A stretch of DNA of 64,000 nt, taken from Burhinus oedicnemus. Lineage: Eukaryota; Chordata; Aves; Charadriiformes; Burhinidae. Below the pieces are notes generated by a model. The model was not told where the DNA came from, searched no databases, and saw nothing but the letters and a program-made list of their open reading frames with translations. The stretch lies in assembly GCA_008921705.1 (NCBI GenBank), contig VFFE01006076.1, positions 11,707-75,706 on the forward strand. The letters are read 5' to 3'. Below, piece after piece: positions 33,401 through 48,400 of the stretch (position 1 is its first letter; each line of letters starts with the position of its first letter). Made by a program: the position numbers and the translations under genes.

Positions 33401-36400
33401 ACAGCACATTAGGATTTCAGTTACAGAGAGATGGTTTTGACATCAATACATTTTAGACAATCATCTGCTATGTTTGTCAACACTTGAGCTAGCATTTTGG
33501 GGTCTGTGGTTAGCCCTTGAGTCATGATTGTTTTAGGAGGCTTTAGAAGGCTTTTGATTTCTCGTGTTTTGAGACTTTTTTCTTGGGGCTCTGTATCTTT
33601 ATTGCTTTCTAGCTGTATTTTCTATTTAGTCTTGCTATTGAAGATACAAAGAAGTGGAGTGGGAGTTGGAAATAGCAGAAACTTTCTTCTCTGTCAGTAT
33701 TATGTAAGGGAAGGTTTTCCCTTCCATCTTTCAAAAATTCTGTTGATGTCTCAAAGTACATTAAGAGGTTTATGAACTCTGCAAAGAATAAACATTCTGT
33801 GTCGGATATTAATCCTATTTACAAAACTTACTTATTAGTTCCTTTAAAGTTTTTTAGCTATATTGGCTTCTGCTATTTGTCTTCTCAAACAGTGCTCTCT
33901 GTCTGAGTATGCATTTTTGATTACAGCCTTACAGCAAGAGCTTTTGGGGAGATGAAAGTGGTATATTAATATTTTAAAGAAAGTTTACATACTTTCATAT
34001 CCTTCAGATAGAGTAAGGTTTGTCGATCCTGGCCTAGAGTCCGCACAACATTTACATTTTATGGAGAAAGACCAGTCTTTGTCCCAAGGAAATCACAGTT
34101 TTAAATTATTCCAATTGAGAGGAAGAGAGGAAGGAGGAAATACATGTAACATAAAGGGTTACTACCTTAAAGTAGGTCTGTTGACTTTGCAGCCACTAGT
34201 AGCTGTCACAGACAAAAACAGGATTCGGAACATGAATACTTAGTTTGAACCACAATCAAGTTCACTCTACCTTAATTCTTAGGTAAAGTAGGAGCTGTGA
34301 CAGCATTCACAGGAGCAGAAGACCTGCACTGAGTCGTTCCTAAGGTCTTAGCAGTAGGCTTAAATTTGGCTTAGGTGGTGGTGTTTTGGATTCCTTCTGT
34401 ATAGGAGAGGAGATATTGCTAGGGAGATGTGAGCATGTGAATGTGGGGAGTTATGCTGTGGTCATCAGCTCTAAGGGGAGAAAAACATCACAGGAACAAT
34501 TAAACAGTTCCAAGTCTGATTTCAAGATGAATTTTAAACTTCCATTTCTGGCCTCAAACTCTCTTCTTACTGTGAGCTGCTGGGGCCACAAACAAGCTTC
34601 CCACAAGTGAAGACATTCTGTGTATTTGCAGAAATAAAATTAGTAACAAGTAGAAGATTTCAGCATCAAACTGTGCCAGTCAAAATTAATTTGTGAAATT
34701 ATGTTCACATATGTCTTCTGTGACAATATTCTTAATTCTGATTTTCTATAAACAAATGCTGCTTGTTCCTTCCAATCCAGATACCGACTGGTGCAGTCCA
34801 TGATTGTGCCTGGGCTACCACAGTTTGTCATTTACACTGGTACCAGTTTAAACTTTGCATTCTTTTCAGCATGTCCCTGAACAGATCCCTAGGGTTTTTT
34901 GTTTGTTTGTTTGTTTGTTTAATAGACCCTCCCCTCTTCCTTCCCTCTGATTTTTATGCCGTATGTTCATTTCCCCTTTCTAACGAGCACTACTTAGAAG
35001 TGGAAGATGGTTCTCTAACCAGCGGGGTCTCCACTTTTTTCTGTCTCAGTTGTGTCAATCCTTAAATGCTGTGTTGTACTCTGATGTGTCTCTGTGCAAG
35101 ATCCTGTGAGCAAAATGCCAAAATAACAAGCTGCACTCCTGTAAAATGTATTTCCACTACTTTTTATTCCTGCTTGAAGGTGTGGGTGTAAAGCACCCTA
35201 TTTTCCAGTTCCTGAGAAACTAGAAAAGAATGTTTCAGTCTGGCCTTAAGGTCCTTCTAATAAAATTGTACATCTCCTAAGGGACATGCAGATCATAACA
35301 TAAAGATCTCTTTGTTTACTAAAGCAAACTGCAAGCATATCACACGTCACACGTTCTGACCTGCAGCTTACCTTTGATAGAATCTTTTTGGTTACTTGAC
35401 CCAAAGATTGTGATTTTGAATTGCTGGTGTTGCCAGGTTGTGTAATTCTTTTGCAGATTCTTCAGCCAACATTAAGAAAACAAAGACACTGTCCTTTTGC
35501 CACCACACTTTCTGTGAGGTCAAGCAGAAGATGCCCCTCACTTCCTTCAGAGAAATTAATCTGAATGTGTATAAAAATTCACGTTCCCAATTATATATGT
35601 TCTGGGAGGAGACTCTCAAACCAGCATAGGCCCTGGAACATGCAAACTATCATTTTTCTGCCCCACATCCAAATCTTACACGTTTTCTCTTTTGGTCCAT
35701 TTGCTACAGTTGGGAATTCAAATTGGTTGTTTTCAATCAAGTTGGAGAGTACCTGATTCTCAGCTGGTTCTGTGCGGCCTTATGGGAGCAAGGAGGAGGA
35801 TGGCTGATGACAATGAGACCAGGTTTAGCTTGAACCCTTGTAGGAATTGATAGACTTGAAGTTTTCTAATTTAACCTGTAGATGACCGTGGCCAATTCTG
35901 GTTTTCTAGGACACAGAGATTATCCCTTTCCCTGTGTCATAGGTACTGATAGTGCTTTGTGACATGCAGTGAGTCTGTTTATCTAAAGTAAGTTAGTTAT
36001 TCTGATTTTTATGGTAGTCTAGAGCTGCTCAGTCTTAAATATAGCTAATGAAAAGATGCTACATCAGGATATATATCTCATTTGTAGAACCTTATTTACA
36101 TCAATGAGATTTGATTGGGTCTGTCCATGGCATGCGAAGCAGGATGTCAAATGCCAACAAAAGACCCATGTAAGTCCACTGGGGCCAAGCCTTAGTAGCT
36201 CCTGTGAATGCTGGCTTGCTGCCATGATTGTTTTCTTAAGTAAAAAAATGGCTCCTGCACCAAGTACTTTTTTTCGGTTGAGGAAGTAATATAAATTGAC
36301 AGCTAATGAACTAGCTTCTCCTCCCCTTTGGTGCTTGTATTGGGTTTGTGTGGCAAGGTTTGGTAGCAGGGCGGGCTACAGGGGTGGCTTCTGGGAGAAG

Positions 36401-39400
36401 ATGCCAGAAGCTTCCCCTATGTCCAATAGAGGCAGTGCCAGCCGGCTCCAAGACAAACCCACCTCTGGCCGAGGCTGAGCCCATCAGTGATGGTGGTAGC
36501 GCCTCTGTGATAATGTACTTAAGAAAGGGGAAAAAAGTTACTGTGCAACAGCAACTGCACCTGGAGAGAGGAGTGAGAAGATACGAGAGGAAACCACTCT
36601 GCGGATACCAAGGTCAGTGAAGGAGGGGCAGGAGGTGCTCCAGGTGCCAGAGCAGAGATTCCCCTGCAACCTGTGGTGAAGACCATGGAGAAGCAAGCTG
36701 TGCCCCTGCAGCCCATGGAGGTTAACGGTGGAGCGGATATCCACCTGCAGCCCATGGAGGACCCCATGCTGGAGCAGGTGAATGCCCGAAGGAATTGTGA
36801 CCCCGTGGAGAGCCTGTGCTGGAGCAGGCACCTGGCAGGACCTGTGGATCTGTGGAGAGAGGAGCCAACACTGGAGCAGGTTTTCTGGCAGGACTTGTGA
36901 CCCTGTGGGGGACCCATGCTGGAGCAGTCGGTTTCTGAAGGACTGCATGCCATAGAAGGGACCCATGCTGGAGCAGTTTGTGAAAAACTGCAGCCTGTGG
37001 GAAGGACTCATGTTGGAGAAGTTGATGGAGGACTGTCTCCTGTGGGAGGGACCCCACGCTGAAGCAGCGGAAGAGTGTGAGGAGTCCTGCCTCTGAGGAG
37101 GAAGGCGCAGCAGAGACAGCTTGTGATAAACTGACCATAACCCCCATTCCCCATCCCCCTGCACCACTGGCGGGGAGGAGGTAGAGAAAATTGGGAGTGA
37201 AGCTGAGCCCGGAGAGGTTGGACAGGTGGGGGGGAAGGTGTTTTAAGATTTGGTTTTATTTCTTATTACCCTACTCTGATTTTGACTGGTAACAAATTAA
37301 TTTTCCCCAAGTCGAGTCTGTTTTGCCTGTGATGGTAATTGCTTAGTGATCTCTCCCTGTCCTTATTTCGATTCATGAGCTTTTCATTCTATTTTCTCTC
37401 CCCTGTCCAGCTGAGGAGGGGAGTGATAGAGCAGCTTTGGTGGGCACCTGATGTCCAGCCAGGGTCAAACCCCCACAGTGCTGGAAGTTCAGCCTAACTC
37501 AGATATCTAAATAAGTAATGCCATGCAGGGTTGTGTCTTTTTTTTTCTTTTTTTTTTTTTTTTCTTTAATGGGTGAAAGCAGAGAATACTTTGGTGGCAA
37601 GTTGAGTAAAAGAGGGGATTTTAGTGCTAGCGTTTGTGGTGGTACAGAGAAGCTGGGCTAAAAGAACAGAAAGGAAGTGGAGAAAAAAAGCATCACTGTG
37701 AGAGAAACAGTAACTCCTTGTTTCAAAAACACTTAGCCCTTATTTGGAAACAGTCTTCTGTTAATGATACTGCAATTAATTAAAAATAAAACTCAAAATT
37801 GCTAGGAGGAAACAAAAAGCATCTAGTCTTCTGAGAAAATGGTCTTTTTTCAGGATTTTGTATTACAAAGCACAGCAGTGATCTTAGTTCAGTACATATC
37901 AGAAGCTTCATTTCTAAGCTGTTACTGTTTATCACCTCGGTTTCTTTACTTTTATGCATTTAGCTGGGAGAAGGTAATATTAGAAATCTTAGTTGCCTGT
38001 TTCCTTTCCTCGTAAAAGCAGGAGAAGTTTATAGGAGAAGTTATCCAAAATAATTCAAAGGGCATGAAGTCAGCTCAACCTGATAAAGGCACTTGGTTTA
38101 TGTTGCGGGTTGGAGAGAATAGTTAGACTCCTTTACCCTGTTGTGTTGTTGGGGGAGGGTTTGTAAAATTGCGGCATGGGGAATTTGTATGCTAATAATA
38201 TTTGTATCTCTTTAGTATGTGTAATAAGTTATATTTTTTATTTGTCAGATAGTTGTTTTGTAGGTGTTTATTCCAAATTCTGTGAGAAGCGAAAAGACAG
38301 TTTGTGGCTAAAGAAGAACTATTTATATTTGTCTTGCGCTTAGAAAAAGATTTATTGTGGAACACATCACTGCACTGTGCCTCCATTTCCTTTCTTTTTC
38401 AAAGGCATGCTCCCCTTGTTAGTCATGCTAAGCATGGTTGCCCGGTGCTTTGAAATACTTAAAAAGGTACATGTGTCTTCTGTATTCTGGTTATTTTGTT
38501 CTCCAGAAGTACATGGTGGGGAGGTGCAGTCAGTCAACTTTGATAAGTTCAAATCAGTGGTAATGTATTAGTGCTCCATCCTATATGAATCTTACAATGT
38601 GGTTTGTAGTGGAGAAATGGTAGTAAGAGGGAGCACAGGAGGTCCTCAGGCGCTTTCTAACTTTTTGCTTATTCCAAAGGACATCTGCCAGTGCACGCTC
38701 TGTCTGCACATGTAAGGATGGGCATTGCTAGATAAGAGTACTTCAAGTGATTACAGGTACTCATGCGTCTAGTAAAACACAATTTGTTGGCGTTTGCAGA
38801 ACAGAGATTCAAGTTCAGTGTTCCCTTTTTGTGCTTACATTTTGTTATTTTAAATCTTCTAGACTGATTTTTTGCATTAAATTTTGGCACAAATAATTGC
38901 CATGCCAAGTGCTGAAGTCCTGTTGTTCTTAGCTCTTAAATGCAGCAGCATAACCAGGCTTGAATATCTGTTTATATTTAATTACATATTATATAATTAA
39001 ATATTTAAAAAATTGGTGCCAGCAATGAGTAGTGTTTAACTTGCACATAAGGTGCTGTAAAATTAACGTTAACCATACCTGTGGTTCTGTAGATGCAAAT
39101 CTGTACTTTGTATTTCATCACAGAAAAATGTTTTAGACTTGTTGTGTTATGTGTGACACCACAGCTTGACATTTGGGGAAGTAACTCTCTGTTTCAGTTG
39201 TACAGAATTAAAAAAAAACTAAAATGAGAAAAAAACCCAACCATTAATTGCCTTTTATTTAAACAACATTTCAGCAATACTTTTATCAGCATCAGTGTTT
39301 CCATTCTTCTTTTTCTTCTCTTAGGGTGTGATAGCTTTAGAAAACCTGTGGACACAGATGCAGTATATTATTACAGGAAACACATATGACACAGACAAAA

Positions 39401-42400
39401 CTGTATTTCTTGCTTTTCCCTGTCTTCTGCTATCTTCTCATTTCCCCTTTTAATATTTCTTATTCTTCCCCTTTGTTGTCCATTTCCTCCTTTTACTTAC
39501 GTAAAACCTTGAAAATTGGTGGGTGATGGCTAAAGTTGCCGGTCATCAGTGTGCATCTTGCATTTTTCTGTCTTCTATGCAAGAAAGCCAAGGAGAAGGG
39601 ACAGTAGTCTGTCATCCATCCTGTTTTGTCATCTCTTGTCCTTTTTTCTTTTTTTCTTCTTTTTTTTTTTTGTTTGACTTTTTCCCAGATGCATTTCAGA
39701 CATTTCATTCTGAAGCTCTTAGATCTAAGACATGTTACTGCCTGCTGTCCTTGTTTACAATTTCTGTATAGGTAATGAACAGAACAGAGGTTTTTATCCT
39801 TTTTTTAGCTGTTGCCACGGTGCAGGTATTTAGTTTCTGAGGCAAAGATCTGAGAAGTGTTGGACCTTTTGTGTCTAGGAAATGCCTGCTGTGTGAGAGA
39901 ACCAGTAAAGCCAAATTGAAATTCTATGGTGCTATTAAAAAATGAGATCTGGGAAGAGCAGGGGATACAGTTACAAATTGGAACATATATACAGTGTCTA
40001 TGTGCGTTTGGCAATCTGGAAAGTTTACATGGACTAATTTTATAGTTATACTTTTACATACAGTTAGCTCCAAAGAAGCCTGAGACACAGAACTACAGCA
40101 GTGTTTTCCTTAGTAGTTATACCTTGATAAATACCACTTCATAAACATGTGCTGTGGCATGGCTCTTGCTAGGGAATATCCAGAGGTGTTTGAAAACATC
40201 TTTTAAGAGTCACACCAAGACTGTATGCTGCAAAATGGCAGCTTATACAGTTGAGTACCATCCTCCTTTCTCAAGCCTGTCAGCATATATACTTTTAGAC
40301 TGACATTTCTAAAGCCCTTAAGGTAACTTTCTAGAATAATCACTGTTGTGGGTAGGCTTTTAGGTACTGGGGTAACAAAGACTACCTCTAGCAAAAAACA
40401 GGCAAAAAAATTTCTGGCAATGATTCTTCGTTACAGAAAGGTAGAGGCTTATTCTTGAGACATAAGGAAACCTACTCTCTCATTGCTCAGTTCTCTCCAT
40501 ATAATATACTACACAAGATTTTGTGTATGCACACTTCATCGTACAGTACTAACCTTTGGCAGTAAGTTCATCAGGTCTCTGAGGATGCAAAATAGCCTGG
40601 GCTAACTGTGGTCTAAGTAATGCATTATCCTGATGGACCAAATACTGCTTCAATCACAAGTTAATCTATATAAAGATGTAAAGTATAGTGTAAGAATCTG
40701 AAATACAGCTACATACTTAAGATATTTAAAAGTAAACAAACCTACATACTTAAGATTGCGATATTTAAAAGTAAACAGTAGAGAACAGTCTGCATTATAC
40801 ATTTCTCTGTTGAGTTCAGTGGACTGCAGCTAATAAAATTATCAGATACATTTTTCTTCTCCTGTACAGACCTTATACTTTCTGCTTGATGCTCTTGAAA
40901 TGTACTTCTATTGAATTTTTAAAAAATGTTCATGGGGTGCTTCTTCTCAGTTTATACAATTAAATTTGTACCTCTCTGCATTAAGGTTATCTTTTCTTGG
41001 CTTGGATGCTGCTGACAGTCTCTTCAAAACTGCCCTATTAAACTAAACGTTGCCCACTTACTGGAATTGTAAACACTATAGCTTATTTTAAGCATCTGAA
41101 CAGAACACCATGTTGGTTGTACATTCCTTAAATAGGACTTGGTGACCATTTGTCATTTTTCTTAAATGCAGTGATTTCTGTGCTACTGTGTTGTTATCCT
41201 AATTAGTAAAGACTACGAGTAAGAGAACACGTTGCAGACATCGGTCATTGTTTTGTTTCTTTATTCTTTCCCTAAGTCTGTATCCTTTGACAAATCTGAT
41301 ATTATTGATAAAAACATGTACAACATGTATGAGTGTGTGTGGCTATATATGACTGAAACTACACTTTGCCTCAGAAACTGATGGCAACACTTCAGTTGAC
41401 TTGCATGGTGAGCTATGAAGACTGTATTAGGTGTGCACAAGAGGCAGCTTACGTTTAGCCCATTTCCTTCAAAACCCATGCTGCTGGGTTGAGTCTTTTC
41501 ATCATGATTTTTATTGACAGAGGCATAGCACAAATTCATTCAGCAAGCAGCTTTAAGGGTTAAGGAAAGGAATTTATTTGGATTTGGGGGCTGTATGTGT
41601 ATACTGTGTTTAGAAGGCATGATACTGATACTGTTTATTTTTTCTTTCTTAGGGCAGGTTAAAGTGTTCAGGGCCCTGTATACATTTGAGCCCAGAACGG
41701 TAAGTACATACAGATTTTAGGGTTTTGAGAAGCTTAATTTTAATCTTGTCTATAATAACATTTCTTCAGTTCTGCTAGGGTTGGCCTATTAGGCTTACAG
41801 TACTACGTTTTCAATGAAAAAGCCTGGTGATGGATATCGGCTCTTAATGTGACTAAAACTGCCTGATTAATCATCACTCTCCTTTTTTTCAACTCCAGCT
41901 CTTTTTAAAAGCAGCATGCTTTCCTCTCTCATTTCAGTTACCTTCAATCTGAGATCAGTAGTCTAAGTGATTTTTTTTTTTTTCTTTTCTTCCAAAGACA
42001 ACTAATTGAGAACTAAGAGATTTGATGAAGTGGGACCAACCAAAACAGGGACAAAGTTAGCAAACACAAGATACATTTCACTGTTTTTGTTCACAGTGCT
42101 CTATTGGAAAGGCCACGGGCTTTTTCTTTAGTTGTCAGGAAGGAATCCAGAAAGTTAGCTGTAGGCAAATCAAACTGCACTATGAAAGCTGTCAGACTGT
42201 TTCCTACTTGTTAAAGACTTTGAGTGACTGTCCTTTTGAAAGAAGAGCTGAATGCACTCTCCTTTATCCAGGTATTTGTTTTACATAAGTACGCGCATCC
42301 AGATTTTTGTTTACTCTTCCTTTTCTTATTTTTTTTTATTTTTTTAAAGCCAGATGAACTGTATTTCGAAGAAGGAGATATCATTTACATCTCAGACATG

Positions 42401-45400
42401 GTGAGTCTAAGATATCCCATACAGACTGAATACTCCTGAGATGCAGCATCTCCCTTTTAAAATATTTTCTCCTTTCTCTGCAGAGTGATACCAACTGGTG
42501 GAAAGGAACTTGCAAAGGGAGAACTGGACTGATTCCAAGCAACTATGGTAATGTCTAGAATATTTTCATTTGGTAAGATCATTCACAATCAAAGGAAATC
42601 ACTAAATAAAAATAACTGATACACTTATTTTCAAAAACTGATCGCAGTATTGGCGTTTAACAGTCCTTTACCAGAGTATTTCAGAATACATTGGCAGTAT
42701 CAGTCACCACTGAACATCAGCAGTAGGCAGGCTGTCTTATGTTTTTATAACCTAAAGATAGTTTGAGTTTGCCAAGTGTTCATGTTTCTGGTTGTGCAGG
42801 TAACAGCAGTAGGTGTTTTCAGTTTTGAGGGGAAGAACACTTGGATCTAAAGCATGGTTTTATGGACAGCACATGAAACTGATAAACTTGTATTTTTGAT
42901 ACCCTCAATGAACGTATTGCAGTTTTTAAGTTCTTCTCATTAGCAGTGTCTTTGCTATAGTCCTTCAGTCTGTACATTGCCTTTTTCTTAGGTAGACCTA
43001 AGGATGGACAGATGCAGCCTTTAGTAGCTTTGAGATCAAAAAGTCTGGCACAGCATGGCGTGGCCTCTTACAGAGATAGGTAATCAATACTGGAATTGTT
43101 AAGTAAACCTGCATATGGACAGGAAGCTAACACAGATTGTGAGCAATTCTGTAGACCTCCTTTGATAATTTTTTTTTCCACTTAAGAAATAGGGCTGTTT
43201 TGTTTGCCATTTGTTGCTTTTTAATGAATATATTCAGCCATAGGTGACATTGTTTTCTTGGAGATTGCACCACATTGAATATCTGATACCTGTTTGGACT
43301 GAATAGAAATTGCTTTTTCAGATTGAACTAAAATCACTTGGAAAAGCTGTGAGTACAGGCAACGCAGCACGATTCCTCCCAGTCCTCCCAGGAAATGTAG
43401 GCAGAGTAGCAGTGTCACATGGCAGGTTGTGTCAAAACTCCTAATACATTAGTAACTGTGGTGGCTTCATGTTGTGCATTCTTCCCTGGGAGACATTGTG
43501 GTAGCAATGCGATGGTTCCCTGTCCTGACTTGTAGTTAGTAGATATACATCAATGGAAGCCTATGGTGCAATTACTGAGACCATGGCATCAATTTTCACT
43601 TTAGTTTATGACTTCCAGACTGATGCTACTCTTGCCATCTGCCAGAGGTGGTCACTGTTATATGCTTACGTACACTCAAATTTCTTTTGAATATTGGAGT
43701 GTGTTATATTTAAAATAAAACCAACAACTTACTAATTCAGTTTGTGTTCCCATTGAGATCATTTGGAAAAGTTGCTTCCAGAGTGCTTTACCTGAACCAG
43801 GGTTTAACTTCCAGTTTAGGCTGGGTGGGGCAGGGTGGGGTGGGGTCTGCGCATTTACAAAAATTTAATATGTAAGCAGAACAGAAGCCTCTGCAGACCC
43901 TAAGAACAAAGGGTACCAGGAACATGTCTTCTCATTTAGACAAACTGCAAAATCACCAACGGGCTAGTTGCCACCAGTAGGACTGCCTAGGTTCAGCCTC
44001 AAACATTGAAACACTGATCTCCTGTGCTCTTCTACAACCTTTTTGCAAAAGCTGGAGACAGGGCTGAAACTATGGAGCCTCTGCTGGGTTCTTGTGCTCC
44101 ATCTGCTGGGCTTGAAGGAACACATTTGAAAAGACTGTGAATGGAAAAGCCAGTGAAGACAGAATCAGTGTTAGCTGCATTAAAAACACTTATTACTGAA
44201 CTTCTGACAAGGATTTTCTAAAGACAGAGTTATTTTTAGGCTTTTGAGTTGTTGCTAATGTTAATGCTGTCTGCTGTGCACAGCAAGCACTGTTCAATAT
44301 GACTGTAGCATGTCCTACTTGTGTAATGGCTTTCTGCTCTGGGACTGGCTTCTCCCACACTGCTTTAGTATTCTGTTCACTGCACAATTTTTTAAAAACT
44401 GCGTTTTATTTTACTCACAGCTAGAGGGGTAAGCATGTGAAATCTTGCAATTACAAGCATTATGGGAGAAATACACACCAAAGTAAGAAAAGATCTGGAT
44501 AGGCCACAACAATCTTGAAGCTTATTTCTGGTAACTGACATACATTATATTTGCCTGCATTGCATCTGATTACATTAACAGTTTGATCCAAGGAACACCC
44601 TTTCACATTCTCCCTGCCTCCTGTAACAAGCCATAGTGCAAGGGCTTAGACAGCCTACTCATCTCAGATCGTACACTTAGTTGCCTGTACCCTTAGTAGT
44701 CACAGGATTTTCCACCTAAAAAAGGTTTTTACAGAAGAGTTTCCAGATCATGGTCCCGCTTCCAGCTGTTTCACAGTGCTATTCAGTTTCTTTTTGCTGT
44801 TGCAACAGCACAGTGACCAGGAACTGTTTGCTGCTCCTCTCTAATAAAACCTAAGGCTTGTGAGATGAAGAAAAGATCTACAGAAGCCTGAACTTCAGTC
44901 TGCCCATCACTACATAGATTGTTTAAGCAGTTTGGATTTGCAGACCTCCTGCAAGTTTTCCAGGGAAAATAAAAAATCTCCATAAAACAAATGGGAAGCC
45001 TATTGACAGATTTTTATTTTTTTTTTAATTACCCTTCCCAGACCCCTTGGAAATAATTATCTCGTAACTATAGATGACAAGCTGTAGGCTGAAAGCCTAG
45101 CCATACGCGGCTGCTCAAAACCATCTTACAAGTGTAGAAAAGGAAGTAATAACAGAGATGAAATATTGCCAGATTCCCAGTGGCATGCAACCACTGATCA
45201 ATTTGATGTTGCTGTTTGAAGTTTTCACAAGCTCTTCTCTGAACTGCTTTACCATACACAGGAAATTGAAATGCATCTGACTAGCCCATCACTCACAAAT
45301 CCCCTTTCACATTAGTATCAAATATGCATTACTGGTTCTTCTGGAATAAATCAAAGTTCCATTTCTACACAGGTGTCAAATATCTTCCAAAAGTAGTTAG

Positions 45401-48400
45401 AATTTACTCTCTGTTTCATTTCAGTGGCAGAGCAAGCCGAGTCTATTGATAACCCACTGCATGAAGCTGCCAAACGTGGTAAGTGTGGTTTGGGTTTTAG
45501 TTGTGTAATGCTAAAGGATGATTTGTTTGTTTTCTGCCAAAATAACAATATATTTAGAATGAAGATGCCCTGTCTGTTTTGGTTGTCTGCTATTTTGAAC
45601 AAGTTACCTGGTAAGTTTTTCAGCTTTCAGAAGCTGAGCTAGTTTACAGCCTGGTGGAATTGCTACTCTCTGTGTACGCAGAAAAAGAGTTGGTACCATC
45701 TGTTTAATTACATAGGGATCTAAAGGTCTTCTGGGAGTGGAAGAAAACATGTTTGGTATGACTTGGACCGGTTGTTTTATGAATTATAAGTGCTGCTGCT
45801 AATCACTTTTTCTCCTCATAAGTTCATAGGAGGACTGATAAACTTCAGAAAGAGCTACATGCCTTTAATGGTTCTGTTAACTTTTCAAATAAAAAAAATT
45901 ACCAAAACATCAAAACTGAATTTGTCTTTCAGGCAACCTAAGCTGGTTGAGAGAGTGTTTGGATAATCGAGTTGGGGTCAATGGCTTAGACAAAGCTGGA
46001 AACACAGCTCTATACTGGGCATGCCATGGAGGCCACAAAGGTATCAGAGCAATAATTAATTTGAAATGACTGTTCTCTGCTTTTCTTTATTTGCTTGTTA
46101 GACTGATTGCTAAAATTGCAGTACTAAATATTAAAGCCAGGATTTTTTTAATGTCATTCTAGTTTTTTTTTATAAGAAAAGTTAAATCTAGAAGGGGGGT
46201 TCAGCTCCATCAAGTGCTGTGTGTTTTGTTGTTGCTGTTGAAGGAGGCATTCTAATCAGCGTAACTGTTAGAAGCAGAGTGGGAAGAAGGACAGACCAAA
46301 GAGAAGCGTTGTATTGTTTCGGGCATTTTATGCAGTGGCATTTCTTTGTGACTAATGGTTTAACAACCAATTCAATACAGTCTGACCATTACAGATTTTC
46401 ATTAGCTGATTGGATCACTCTTTCATTGAATCTTAACCAAAATTTATACCATGAATGCAAAAAAGCCTATTTTGCTTCTACTAAATTTTTCCTATTTCCC
46501 GCCTCCCTCCCCTGTTTTCTGCAGATATAGTGGAGGTTCTTTTTACCCAGGCAAACCTAGAGTTAAACCAACAGGTAGGTTAAACCAACACACCTTTACA
46601 GTAGAGGTGTGATGTTATTCATCCTTGCTACAAGCTGGAAGTTTTTTTGCTGTGTTTTAATCCTGTTGCTTTTCCCTCTAACTCCACAGAACAAATTGGG
46701 AGACACAGCTTTGCATGCTGCTGCATGGAAAGGTTATGCAGATATTGTAGAGATGCTTCTGGCAAAGGGTAAAGATCTTTACCAAGGTTTCAACAATCTG
46801 TGTGGCAAACTAGATTCCTGAATGTTTATTAATCTATATTTTTTTTTAACTGTTTTCCTGTAACCCAGGTACAATCCTTAGCCAGCTTACCTGCCTGACT
46901 TTATAAGCCTTGCAGAAAATTCTGGCAGCTGTTTGGAAAGTAGACATCTCACCTGCTCAAGATAAATTTCATCCTGCTTTGCAGACAAAATTAGGCACTT
47001 AACCCCAGAACAGCAATGACATCTGCTTCCTGGAAAGGGAGAGCAGCCAGCAAGTTCCCTAGCCAACTGTAGCTTATGGAAGAGCATCCATAGCTTTTAT
47101 TCTGCTTCAGAGCAGTCCACAGATGAGATTCCCTTGTCCATTACTGTTCTACCCATGCTACTGAAACACATATCATAATACCATTGCTCAAGAAATAGCT
47201 GGGACAGTGATTCATGATGAAAATTTTCTATTATAAAGGGGCAAGAATAGATCTGAAGAACAATGAGAAGAAACTGGCTTTAGACATGGCAACCAATGCA
47301 GCTTGTGCTTCCCTGCTTAAGAAGAAACAGAGTGCAGGTATTTCTGATTTTGCTATTCTGATACATTTTTCCTTGTTAGAGGACGCTTAATATTTCAACC
47401 AAATATCAATATGTTGATAGCCATAAAAAACACCTGGGAGCTACATGGGCTAAGAGTTGTGTTTGGAAGGGATCACTTGAGAGGGTTAGTTCAGGAGAGC
47501 TATGATAGAGACCTGTGGTTTATCAACATTAAGTGTTGCTGACTCCACACAAAATACCGCCTGGTGTCAGCAAGAGGCAAAAGAGTTCAGAAGATGTGGA
47601 AATAGTAAGGGAAGGGAAGGAAATGAAAGACAGGCCCTTCAGAGTGGAGAGACAGAAAGCAAGGATGGAAACTACTTTAAAAGTGGTATACCACAAGGAA
47701 CAGGGTATGAGAGTAAAACGACGTGGTATGTTCCCCTTTATGCCTGTCCTTCCAAACTAAGCCAGACACCAACACACGCTTCTCTTTTATTTTCTTACTG
47801 CTATTTTTTTTCAAATTTCTTATTCCTGTCTCTTTGAGTGACTCTCTAATAGAGAAATAAAGAATGCTTTCAGATGTTTATCAAAATACTCTCACTGCCT
47901 CCCACTTGTGTTCATCTCTCCTAATAGCACAGTGTCCATGTAAAAAGAGTTGGAGATAAAAGGCTGTTTTAAAAAGCTGAACAAAGACTAAATTTTTCAG
48001 TATCGCATAATACAGGTTACCTGTAGCTTTCAGGAGGCTGAAGTTAGAGTGGAAACCCTAGGTGAATTACACAAAAAATGTATATATATCTATATTTTTT
48101 TCTAATGTTAGTTAATCCCTGTTAGGAACTTTTATTTAATCTTTGCCTTTCAATTGTAAGCACCTGGTTGTTACAGTTTGAGAAACCCACAACAATTTAT
48201 TGTCATTTAAACAATTATTCTGTCACCCGATGACCCCTTCCCACCTGGGAAGGGGAATCAGGAAGAAAACAAAGAAACCCGGGGTTGAAATACAAACAGA
48301 TTTAATAGAATAAAACTAAATAATTAACAGTAATAACACTAAAGAACCAATAGTGACCCCAATACCAATATAAAACACACAAGGATTATACTCAGCCAAC

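Larger units (their letters stand above)
30498..41652 (+). other. OSTF1: OSTF1 intron 1 (11.2 kb)
   Basis: It begins inside the CpG island and contains one clear mobile element, the solo LTR at 36336-37477. It also holds simple repeats ((GTTT)n at about 34899-34919; T-rich tracts near 37539-37565 and 39653-39671) and a small tandem duplication at 40709-40777. No other gene or exon was recognised. Confidence 0.7.
41700..47238 (+). other. OSTF1: OSTF1 introns 2-8
   Basis: Introns are 41700-42349, 42401-42483 (83 bp), 42548-45424, 45479-45932, 46041-46524, 46575-46689 (115 bp) and 46769-47238. They are AT-rich, with pyrimidine tracts at acceptors. I recognise no gene or mobile element in them. 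Confidence 0.7.

Noticed and set aside
36519..37167. Minus-strand open frames up to 209 codons in OSTF1 intron 1
   Set aside because: They are antisense to the VNTR of the solo LTR. No known protein similarity and no splice or start context.
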